Source: Gigantopelta aegis
Taxonomy: Eukaryota > Mollusca > Gastropoda > Neomphalida > Peltospiridae
Length of the DNA: 64,000 nt
Reading direction: 5' to 3'
Assembly (NCBI RefSeq): GCF_016097555.1
Contig: NC_054706.1
Span: forward strand, 78,859,353-78,923,352
The notes under the pieces are model-generated. The model made no database searches and was not told the DNA's origin. It saw only the letters and a program-made list of their open reading frames with translations. Both the position numbers and the translations under genes were made by a program. This document shows positions 37,401 to 50,300 of the stretch, one piece after another; position 1 is the stretch's first letter; each line of letters opens with the position of its first letter.

Positions 37401-40400
37401 ATTAGATACGCGAGAGCAAAGTGTGAACAAAATATTCGTTCTCACAATTTTCAGAGACCTAAACCCATTTCTGAGTTATTCAAAAACAGATTCAGATAAC
37501 ATATATATATAATTTTCACATAATCCATCATGACCATATAAATTTTGTCTTAATTTTAATACAAGAACGAAAAATGAGACTTGCATGAGTGATGCATGAA
37601 TCAAACAATCGTTCTCGCAATTTTCAGAGGACTGTAACAATCTGCTCCAATCCTTATCCAAAACATTGAATCAAAACATTTATAAATCAATAATCTTCAA
37701 AATATAAAATTAATATATTCAAATCCCTGTTTTCTTGTAAAGAATAAGCAAATTTGTTTCAATATTTAAAAAAAAACATATTTACCTGCAAGAACATTGA
37801 ATCAAAACGTTTATGCAGTCAATCAATATTCATTAATGTATCAATATATTCAAGTCCCCGTTTGCTACTTTTAAGAGTAAGGAAATTTGTCTTAATATTT
37901 TGAAAAATTAGTCCACCTTTTAGCTTTTATAATTATTTCCTACCTGCCTGTGATTATCCCAATTTATATCAGATATGCAGCCACATAAAGTAAAACATCA
38001 CAATAAAAAAAAAAAAACAACATGGAAGACGCCTGCCATATCGTTTACTCACAATTTAGTGCTTTTGTTGTCAAACTTGTCAGCGAGCACCCTGAATTCG
38101 TTGATAAACTTTTCACAGAAGATGTACCGGTGATTGCTGTATGACATCATGTTGAGCCAGACCGGCTCAGCGAGTCGCGGAGCCGTGTACAGATCATAGA
38201 CATCGTTTCGGAACAATTCCAATGCCTATGATAACAATAAATAAACTTAATTAAATATATATGGGAAAACAAATATATATAAGTATCATTCCTGAACACG
38301 CATATCTTATTTATGTGTTTGAAAATCAGTCACCAGAGATGAAAGTGGGTTACGAAAGGAAAGTAGGTAAAGTATTTTGAACGACTGATAATAAAACAAG
38401 CATTCTAAGAATACTGCTAAAGCAATTTAAATGTTCCCTGACCGGCCCAACAAATATTCTAACTCCTAAATTCAAGGGCCATAACTCTGTCAAAATGGGT
38501 AAATCGTCATGGAAGTTAAACTTGATATGTACGTAACAGTACATGATAAAGCTATACACAGAATGTCAGCTCAACATCTCAAGGCATTGTGAAAAAAACA
38601 TCTGGAATACCATGTGGGACAGATTGACGGACAGACAGACAGACAGACAGGATGGAGGTCAAACCTTTAGTCCCCTCCCTTTGGACTAGTAGGGGACTAA
38701 AAAGGGGGTTGGAGGGTGGGGGATCGACTTACAAAGAAAATCTACCTGTCAGTTTCTGAGACCTTTCTAGAAACCCAATAATTGCTTGAAAATGTCTGAG
38801 CTATTGGCAACTCAGTTTGAGGCAGCACAGTACTAATGAAAGCTAATCCATCTGTATCTGTCTGATGTAAAACAGTTACACGGGTTACGTACCTCCATGA
38901 CCATAGGAATAAATACTGGCAGCATAGTACTATTGAAAGCTAATCCATCTGTATCTGTCTGATGTAAAACAGCTAGGGTTACGTACCTCCATGACCATAG
39001 GAATAAATACTGGCAGCATAGTACTAATGAAAGCTAATCCATCTGTATCTGTCTGATGTAAAACAGCCAAGGGTTACGTACCTCCATGACTATAGGAATA
39101 AATACTGGCAGCATAGTACTAATGAAAGCTAATCCATCTGTATCTGTCTGATGTAAAACAGCAAGGGTTACGTACCTCCATGACCATAGGAATAAATACT
39201 GGCAGCATAGTACTAATGAAAGCTAATCCATCTGTATCTGTCTGATGTAAAACAGCCAAGGGTTACGTACCTCCATGACCATAGGAATAAATACTGGCAG
39301 CATAGTACTAATGAAAGCTAATCCATCTGTATCTGTCTGATGTAAAACATCTAAGGGTTACGTACCTCCATGACCATAGGAATAAATACTGGCAGCATAG
39401 TACTAATGAAAGCTAATCCATCTGTATCTGTTTGATGTAAAACAGCTAAGGGTTACGTACCTCCATTACTATAGGAATAAATACTGGCAGCATAGTACTA
39501 ATGAAAGCTAATCCATATGTATCTGTTTGATGTAAAACAGCTACGGGTTACGTACCTCCATGACCATAGGAATAAAGCGAGGCCGGTTGAAGAACCCTCG
39601 CTCTACAACTGCTCGTAGCTTCTCCACGTGACCCTCCAGTAGCGGGATGTGAGAGAAAAAGAAGTTCTGGAAAAACCTAAAACACAAGAATGTCAACAAT
39701 TAACATCAAATAACAGCCACAATTAAAACTGAATGTTTAGCTTTCAGAAATGAGTTCTGGAACAACCTAAAACGTAAGGATATCAACAATTAACATCAAA
39801 CAACAGCCTCAATTAAAACTGAATGTTTAGCTTTCAGAAAGAAGTTCTGCAACATCTAAAACACAATGATATCAACAATTAAAATCAAATAAAAGAAACG
39901 ACTAAACCTCTGAATAATTAGCTTTCAGAAAGAAGTTCTGGAAAAACCTAAAACACAACGATATCAACAACTAAACCAACCTGACAAAACCTGTAACTAA
40001 AAGAAAGTAAATTGCTACTGTGTAACTCTGACAAGCTACAATGACAAATGAGATAAATAGAAAAGGGTCTCCAATTTCAACTCATCTAAGACTCTCATGA
40101 ACTGTATGCATTAATACCAGCATCTAGTTATAAGGCCAAATATATTACACTTTATGCATGGGGGAGTTTGGTAGATTAGTATCATATGAAGTGTGAGAGT
40201 TTTACAGTCAGATCTGATCCGCAAATTGTGAAGGCATTTAAATGTAAAAAACATTTTTAAAGCTGCCACAAAACATTTCTGGGTTACAGTACCATGACAT
40301 GTTGAGTTATCGATTAATTGTTCACATCCCTAGTGTTTACTATGTAATAAATGTACTAAGTAAAGGGATACATAGAGATTATTATACAAGTGTCAGGATT

Positions 40401-41273
40401 CTTGTATTGCCCAAGCGAGAGTGAGGGTAATTCATGGATCCTGACATGAGTTTCTTAAAATCAGTACGACTCACACGCAAGTGTAATAATTTCTTTATTA
40501 TCCATATTATTATTGTTATTTTTTAATGAATAATAAGGACAATCTTAAAAGTGCTTCAACCAGAACTAGTAGATGACAAAATGATGTAAAATTTCACATT
40601 CAGTCTGGGCTAGCAACGTCATGTTATGATGTCATTTCCCAAAATTGTGTCATTACACTTGTTATTACACATGTGCTTCATATGGTTTTTATTAACATGG
40701 TTATGTTGAACCATGTGGATAATAATGCTTGTTACATCAGTATGAGAGTGGACATCTGGAGTTCCTACGACAAACTTCAAATTCTAAAACACCATTAGTA
40801 ATGCTAGGTTCCAACTGTCAACTGTCACGCTGTCAAGCTGACCAACTCACCGGTTACAGACTTACGATGGATGCACTCAGATTAACAACTAATGGGTTAT
40901 ACAATGAAAATCGAGTAGTAAGAGCACTCAGATTAGCAACTGGACAATCGTAGAAGTCGTGACAGGAGAAAGTTGATCAACATTCTGCTGGCAGTTGGTA
41001 GTATAACATTAAATGTCGACATTCTAAGTAAAGACTCACTCATTGGTCTGATCGTGCGAGTCATCACCATAACCAAACAGGATTCCAAGAGCTAGTTTGC
41101 TACGACGCTTCTGGGCATAGGAACTCTGGAAAGTTCAAACAGAAAAAAATATGTTAAAAAGCCTTGAAAATTTTCATAAACTATTTATGGGTTAAGTTTT
41201 GTTTTTGCCTGACCTATCATAACTATGTAAATGGTGTCCTAAATTTAATGCATGAATGACGAGACAGAGACAC

Positions 41274-41350
<77 letters not shown>

Positions 41351-44300
41351 GAGCGAGAGAGAGAGCGAGCGAGTCCCTCAAAACCAGATATTTTTTACGG
41401 TTCCTTTTTAATTAACTATACAGAACATAACCTCTCTAAACTGGATACCTCTTAATACTGGACTTTTATTTGGTCCAGTGGGTGTCTGATTTAAAGGGAT
41501 TTCATTGAAAATAATTTAAAAATAAATATAATATAGTTGATGCACCAAACTGTACAGTTAAACTTTGTGTTGTTTAACGACACCACTAGAGTACATTGAT
41601 TTATTAATTGGCTATTGGATGTCAAACATTCGATCATTCTGACACATAGTCTTAGAGAGGAAACCCACTACATTTTTTCATTAGTAGCAAGGGATCTTTT
41701 ATATGCCAATACACATACCACGGTCTTTGATATACCAGACATGGTACATATGCTGGAAAGAGAAATGGCCCAATGCCCACCAAAGGGAATCAATCTCAGA
41801 CTGACCGCGCATCAGACAAGCACTTTACCAATGGGCTACGTCCTGTCCTGTTTAATGATACCACTAGAGCACATTGATTAATTGGATCTCAAACATTTGG
41901 TAATTCTGACTCGTAGTCATCAGAGGAAACCTGCTACATTTTTCCATTAGCAGCAAGGGGTCTTTTAATTTAAATTCACTTTTATATGTTGTGTACAGTA
42001 TAAAGACCATGAAACCATGTCATGTGACCAACCTCTTGACTAAGAAGCTGCTCCTGAGAGCTCCACTTGCGACTCTGTAGCGATGTCGTCTGCGTCCTCA
42101 TCCACCGCCGGTGCAGGCTGTTGTAGCTGCTCACACTGTTGCCACTTGGAGACGGGAAGTGGGTCTGGAAACTGCCACTAGACGTAACTATGGAAACAGA
42201 AAACATTTTCTTGAAAACATGTCCAAGTCTGCGATAAGATGATAAATGGAGCCATGAGCTACAATTCTAGGGGGTTTCAGGGTTTGCTGTTGTTATTGTT
42301 GTTGTTATTGTTGTTGTTTTTGTTGTTGTTTGGTTTTTGCTGTTTGGGTGGTTGGGGATTTTGGTATATTCAATACTAGTGATCTCTAATGTTAATAAGC
42401 CAAGTTGTAGATAAAAACCCTTACATGAATTGAGACCACTTTCATCATCCGTGGATTCACTGTAGCTGCTAGATGGGGTTGGGACAGCAACTGGTATGCT
42501 CTTTCCTGGAAACACAAATTACTTTTATTACTATGCAGTTAGCAAATAATAAACAGTAAACATTTATATCTGATAGCCAGGTCAAACAACTGAATTTAGA
42601 ACTTCTATGCTAAAACACCCAACAAGACAAACTTATTTAACCTGAACTTATAATTTACACCGGAAAGTATAACCCAAACTAAACTTTTGGCCCACTAAAT
42701 GTTTTATTTTTGAAAACTTAGATAAGTTTTGTTCGACCACCACAAGATTTTTTTAGAATTTTTTTTTAGATTTAGCTGTTTTAACATGAATATATTAAAT
42801 AAATGCTTAATGACAACTATTGCAAAAATATCAAAACTTTAACAAATATAATTATATCATAAATTAGGTCCAGTAATTGTATCAATGATTATATGTCCCT
42901 GTAATTGGGTACAAAATGGCTCATATTGAACTGACCATATCCGGTGTCCCAGTTCTCCTGAGTTTCCACAGATAGGTGTTTAGGAATGGAGAAATCCAGC
43001 GGCTGACTGGAAACACTGGACGAATCGGAGTCCAAATCTCTGAAACACAACGTTAAAGTTTCAAATTAACAATCCATGTTCACACTAAAACTAATAAAAG
43101 GCTAAAATTCAGGATAAATGAATATTTAACCTGTTTACTGGTCCATTAATTTCACGTACTGCCAATTCCCAGTCCAATCACTTGTATAATTAGTGCATTA
43201 AACACAGCTGTAAGCATAGACCTATCTATAAGAAAGTGCTGCTAAATCATAAGAAACACCTATTTCTTAACAGGTTAATTCTCTAACATATCAACCCCTG
43301 CAATTGCCTTTGGCAATCGGCAATGCTGTGGAGATTGCTGTGGTGTTTTTAATTGTCTATGGGACTTTTTTTTCATGGCATGATTTTTGACGTAAGACAT
43401 TTTCTTAATTGCAAGTGTTGCCTTTTGCACCAGATGTCAAAATTACTGAGTTTTAAACCTACATGTTTTCATTCTGGCTATAACAAGATAAACGGATAAC
43501 TACTAACATCAAAACTTATACATGTTCTCGTTTTGGCTATTACAAGATAAACTGATAACTACTGATATCAAAACTTACACACGTTCTCGTTTTAGCTATT
43601 ACAAAATAAACTGATAACTACTGATATCAAAACTTACACACGTTCTCGTTTTGGCTATTACAAAATAAACTGATAACTACTGATATCAAAACTTTCACAC
43701 GTTTTCGTTTTGGCTATTACAAGATAAACTGATAACTACTGATATCAAAACTCACACGTTTTCGTTTTGGCTATAACTACTAACATCAAAACTTACACAC
43801 GTTTTCGTTTTGGCTATTACAAGATAAACTGATAACTACTGACATCAAAACTTACACATGTTTTCATTTTGGCTATTACAAGATAAACTGATAACTACTA
43901 ACATCAAAACTTACACACGTTTTCATTTTGGCTATTACAAGATAAACTGATAACTACTGACATCAAAACTTACACATGTTTTCATTTTGGCTATTACAAG
44001 ATAAACTGATAACTACTAACATCAAAACTTACACACGTTTTCATTTTGGCTATTACAAGATAAACTGATAACTACTGACATCAAAACTTACACACGTTTT
44101 CGTTTTGGCTATTACAAGATAAACTGATAACTACTCATATCAAAACTCACACGTTTTCGTTTTGGCTATTACAAGATAAACTGATAACTACTCATATCAA
44201 AACTCACACGTTTTCGTTTTGGCTATTACAAGATAAACTGATAACTACTCATATCAAAACTCACACGTTTTCGTTTTGGCTATTACAAGATAAACTGATA

Positions 44301-47300
44301 ACTACTCATATCAAAACTCACACACGTTCTCGTTTTGGCTATAACAAAATAAACTGACAACTACTCATATCAAAACTCACACACGTTCTCGTTTACACTA
44401 CTACAAAATAAACTGATAACTACTGATACCAAAACTCACACACATTTTCGTTTTGGCTACTACAAAATAAACGGATAACTACTAATATCAAAACTCACAC
44501 AAGTTCTCGTTTTGGCTATTATAAAATAAACTGATAACTACTGATATCAAAACTCACACACGTTCTTGTTTAAGCTACTACAAAATAAACTGATAACTAC
44601 TAATATCAAAACTCACACAAGTTCTTGTTTTGGCTACTACAAGAAAAAACAAAAACTACCAATATCAAAACTCACAAAGGTTCTCGTTTGGGCTTTTCTG
44701 GGTAGAAAATCTTACTCAGCATAATCTGTGGTGGCGATCTGAAATTAAATACATGAAAGTTATTTTTAAAATTCATGTACAGATATCATCATCTTAACGT
44801 GACACAAATAATTAAGTTAGTTTCATTTAATGTAATTCTAATAAAATTATTTTTAAATTCATGTACAGATATCTTAACGTGACACAAATAGCTAATTAAG
44901 TTAGTTTCATTTAATGTAATTCTAATATAATTATTTTTAAAATTCATGTACAGATATCTTAACATGAGACAAATAGCTAATTAAGTTAGTTTCATTTAAT
45001 GTAATTCTAATAAAATTATTTTTAAAATTCATGTACAGATATCATCATCTTAACGTGACACAAATAGCTAATTAAGTTAGTTTCATTTAATGTAATTCTA
45101 ATAAAATTATTTTTAAAATTCATGTACAGATATCATCATCTTAACGTGACACAAATAGCTAATTAAGTTAGTTTCATTTAATGTAATTCTAATAAAGTTA
45201 TTTTTAAAATTCATGTACAGATATCTTAACGTGACACAAATAGCTAATTAAGTTAGTTTCATTTAATGTAATTCTAATAAAATTATTTTTAAAATTCATG
45301 TACAGATATCATCATCTTAACGTGACACAAATAGCTAATTAAGTTAGTTTCATTTAATGTAATTCTAATAAAATTATTTTTAAAATTCATGTACAGATAT
45401 CATCATCTTAACGTGAGACAAATAGCTAATTAAGTTAGTTTCATTTAATGTAATTCTAATAAAATGTTGGAATACAAATGTCCATAAAAATAATGTACTA
45501 CAATAAATTTCTGATTCATAAATAGCTTCGTAGAAATACACAAACATACCAACACTTGAAAAGTTATTACTTGCAGAATACACCAAGATTAAATTTATCT
45601 CTTTTTAAGTTATTGTAAGAAATAAAAAATTCAGATAGCAACTTGTTTTTCATTACAAAAACCCTCATCCATTTGTAACTGCAAAATACTGTAGATCCTG
45701 AAATTAATGTGATCATAATATTAATGCGAAAAACGCGACTTAGTGTTATTTGCATTAATAATATTATGCATTTATTTCTATGTTTTGTCTATGTGTCCCA
45801 TGTTATTAAAACCCAACCCCCCCAAAATTAATATATTTATAAAACAGAACTGGAGCACAATTCATCATAGATTAGACAGACTAACTGTCCAATAGTCCAG
45901 CAAACTGCCAGCCACATGTGACGATTGAAGGGTCTGTGGCATGGCCACTCTGTCAAAAGCCGACACATTCCATCATGCGTGAATGGGTTTTAGCATGCCA
46001 ATATTGCGGTCAATCTTTTCTTTGTCTTTACTGTTCAAGTTCCCTGCAACTGTGTTGGCATAGTTGTAATGGTACATGTATGCTAATGTTTAGCCAGATT
46101 TATGTAACTATACATGTTACGTAAATGATTGCTGCAAAAATATGCTTTGAGCTGATTTCACCAAAAATACTAGGGACTGAACAGGTTAACTGATGTGTTG
46201 TACACAGACATGTTAGTAAGTTGATCTTACTGAAAACAGCTGCAACTTGGATTTAACCAAAAAGTACACAAACGTGTGGTGTTAGGAAAATTAATATTTC
46301 AAAGAGAGGCCACTCGCATTAATTTCATGTCGCAGTCTGCCCACCATCACTCGCATTAATTAAGGGACGTGTTACTTTCAGGATCTACAGTATATAAATA
46401 AGCCTAGTTATAGAACAATAACAAACAATGACCAGAGTGTTTACCCAGATTTTGGTAATCAGTTTACCTGATGAAGTGAACTTTAAGAGTTAACCCTTTG
46501 TATGCCATGCCGACAGAGCCAAGCATCATTTCTTCTAGCATCTGGTTATCACTGCTCAGTTTCTTAAACTACAAAGACAAACATTACGACTTAAAAATGT
46601 CTATTTCTCAGAATTAGTAACAGAGCTCACATACGCCAATCTTAAGACTACCTACAGCAATTTTAAACAGTATGTTTTACAACAAACAAACATAAAATTA
46701 AAACAAAAAATTACCCCCCCCCCCCCCCCCCCTTCAAATGACAGCAATACCTTTTATCCAATGGCAAAAAGCTGCCATCACTAACACCCTTAATCTACGG
46801 GAATTGATATCAGAGCTATGGCAACTGACATCGGTGTCGCCGATAAGTTTGAGCCCTGTCGTAATCTCAGTATTATTATACTTACAGAGTGCATCCACTT
46901 TTCTGATATAACGGTACCTTGTACAACGCACATACACAATTATTAAATTGAATAACACATATATACACTGTAAAAATTATATGATAAATTATTTACCAGT
47001 AGCTTGGTTAAAAACTGATTTCATCTAATCAAAAGAAGAGCTAAGTACTTGTAAATGAATATTAAACCTGGTATTTGGGACATGTCTTCTATGAGGATGA
47101 AGAACCAGGCTAAATAAAAATATGTATGTAAAAGTAAATGAATATTAAACCTGGTATTTGGGACATGTCTTCTATGAGGATGAAGAACCAGGCTAAATAA
47201 AAATATGTATGTAAAAGTAAATGAATATTAAACCTGGTATTTGGGACATGTCTTCTGTGATGATGAGCTGCTTCCGTCCAGATTGGATTTACCAAGCGGT

Positions 47301-50300
47301 GGCCGCAAGTTGGTCGCACTTTTTGCTCCACCAGGCTTTTGGGGACTCTACACACACAACAAATAGACTCATTGTAATTACTCTTCATTCAATTTTCAAA
47401 TATATGCTTAAAGCACTATAATTTGTGAAAAGAGAAAACATTAATAATTGTAGATAAAGACAATCAACGTTGGGGTGAGATGTAGCTCAGTGGGCCCATT
47501 GGGCTATTTATTATTCAAGCCAGTGCACCAAAGGCTGTGGTACATGATGATACAATTTAACTATCATATGATTACAAAATGCATTTCATACCAGATATTA
47601 TTGCTCACAAACACAAATGTCCTAAAAGGAAGCACAAACTATATAAAAAAAATTAATAATAATAAATGAAAATTAAAAACACAATGGTAAAACACTACAT
47701 TTGTCTACGATTAAAATCTGTGATTGATAACCAAATTCAAATCCAAATGTTTTTCCATGCCCACATCCAGTAGGTTCAGGCATGTCCACCATGGGTCCGG
47801 TGTGACCGGTGGCCTGATCCAGGCATGTCCACCCTGGGTCCGGTGTGACCGGTGGCCTGATTCAGGCATGTCCACCCTGGGCCCAATGTGACCGGTGGCC
47901 TGATCCAGGCATGTCCACCCTGGGTCCGGTGTGACCGGTGGCCTGATTCAGGCATGTCCACCCTGGGTCCGGTGTGACCGGTGGCCTGATTCAGGCATGT
48001 CCACCCTGGGTCCGGTGGCCTGATTCAGGCATGTCCACCCTGGGTCCGGTGTGACCGGTGGCCTGATTCAGGCATGTCCACTCTGGGTCCGGTGTGACCG
48101 GTGGCCTGATTCAGGCATGTCCACCATGGGTCTGGTGTGACCGGTGGCCTGATCCAGGCATGTCCACCATGGGTCCGGTGTGACCGGTGGCCTGATCCAG
48201 GCATGTCCACCATGGGTCCGGTGTGACCGGTGGCCTGATCCAGGGTGACCGGTGGCCTGATCCAGGCATGTTCACCCTGGGTCCGGTGTGACCGGTGGCC
48301 TGATCCAGGCATGTCCACCCTGGGTCCGGTGTGACCGGTGGCCTAATCCAGGCATGTCCACCCTGGGTCCGGTGTGACCGGTGGCCTGATCCAGGCATGT
48401 CCACCATGGGTCTGGTGTGACCGGTGGCCTGATCCAGGGTGACCGGTGGCCTGATCCAGGCATGTTCACCCTGGGTCCGGTGTGACCTGTGGCCTGATCC
48501 AGGCATGTCCACCCTGGGTCCGGTGTGACCGGTGGCCTAATCCAGGCATGTCCACCCTGGGTCCGGTGTGACCGGTGGCCTGATCCAGGCATGTCCACCA
48601 TGGGTCCGGTGTGACCGGTGGCCTGATCCAGGGTGACCGGTGGCCTGATCCAGGCATGTTCACCCTGGGTCCGGTGTGACCGGTGGCCTGATCCAGGCAT
48701 GTTCACCCTGGGTCCGGTGTGACCGGTGGCCTGATCCAGGCATGTCCACCCTGGGTCCGGTGTGACCGGTGGCCTAATCCAGGCATGTCCACCCTGGGTC
48801 CGGTGGCCTGATTCAGGCATGTCCACCCTGGGTCCGGTGTGACCGGTGGCCTGATCCAGGCATGTCCACCATGGGTCCGGTGTGACCGGTGGCCTGATCC
48901 AGGCATGTCCACCCTGGGTCCGGTGTGACCGGTGGCCTGATCCAGGCATGTCCACCCTGGGTCCGGTGTGACCGGTGGCCTGATCCAGGCATGTCCACCC
49001 TGGGTCCGGTGTGACCGGTGGCCTGATCCAGGGCAGATTGATAACCATATCTGTCTTTTTAACTACATCACTTACCCGTTCAAAAGAGTCCTCATCCACC
49101 TTCCTAATGGCATCCGAGTCAAACATGGGGGTGCGTCCTTTGTCATGGTCAGCGTATATCACCAAACGGATTTTATTACGATCAAGTTTGGGACGTGATC
49201 TGAAAATAAACAAAAAGGAAAAATTATTTTAAAAAGAAAGCAAATATAAAAGAAAAAGAGTAAGTTTTCCACAAAAATCCATGTGGATTCTCACAGAAAC
49301 AGTCTGCGAGCACCATCTAAATCCAAACTTAACAGTATTTGTACAGAACTAATGCTATGAAAAGTGTCTGTATATAATCCCTATGGTCTGCATTTACTGG
49401 AATCCCTTGTGGTGCCCAGTAACAGTGCACAGGACTCATTGGGTTCCTAGCTTTATTCACCCCAGGTATCCTATTCCACATAGTTAATACAATATGTATT
49501 GCATTTTCATGGTATTCGTTTAATTTAACTTTATTTTTGTGCTTATATCCAAGATTTAAGGTTCAAGCATGCTGCCCTGGGTACACACCAGCTCTTTGGA
49601 CTACCTGTCCAGTGGGTTATGGTGAATTGTTACATGTAGTGAGAGAGGTCGGTGCATACCTTCCCACTGAGTCATTATAAGTCATCTGGGTAAAAGCTGC
49701 AACTCCTGCAATTACCCACAACAATCGGCAATGCCGTGGAGTTTTTAATTCTCCGCAGAACTTTTTTGCCTAGGACTATAATCATGGGTTTTTTTTTCAA
49801 CAACATGTTTTTTTGCCGATGAGCTGCAACCTCTGCAATTGCTCACGGCAATCAGCAATGCCGTGGAGTTTTTAATTCTCCACTGAACTTTTTTGCCTAG
49901 GACTATAATCATGGGTTTTTTAAATGGCATGTCTTTTTTGCTGTGGACATTTTCTTATTTGCAGCGGTTGGAGCTGGTACAAGGATACCATGGTGGAAAT
50001 GAATAATTTAACAGAATTAGGACTATGGTAATAAACATACTTCCGTTCTATCACCGTAACAGATATGTAACCTGAACGGCCATCTTACGTCAAGTCCTGA
50101 ATGCAGTGAATTTTATAATAATAGTTTTTGGCATGAGTCCTTTTGTAGATGGTTTTTCTGACACTCGTCTCAAGAAAATCAATCTTTGGAGCGAGCTCCA
50201 TGGATTGATTTTCTTGAGACGAGTGTCAGAAAAACCATATACAAAAGGACGAGTGCCAGAAATATTTTCTAGCACAACCTGTCTTATAAATTTTATTATT

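Noticed and set aside
39556-39666. Acceptor TTTTTCCAG as the start of FNIP exon 10
   Set aside because: It would put the exon out of phase with exon 9; the TTTTAG ten bases upstream gives the conserved [12 protein letters not shown] reading in phase.
48272-49213. 313-codon reverse-strand ORF with Pro/His/Gly repeats
   Set aside because: Its first ~45 codons are FNIP exon 2 read through the donor; the rest is the 43-bp minisatellite.
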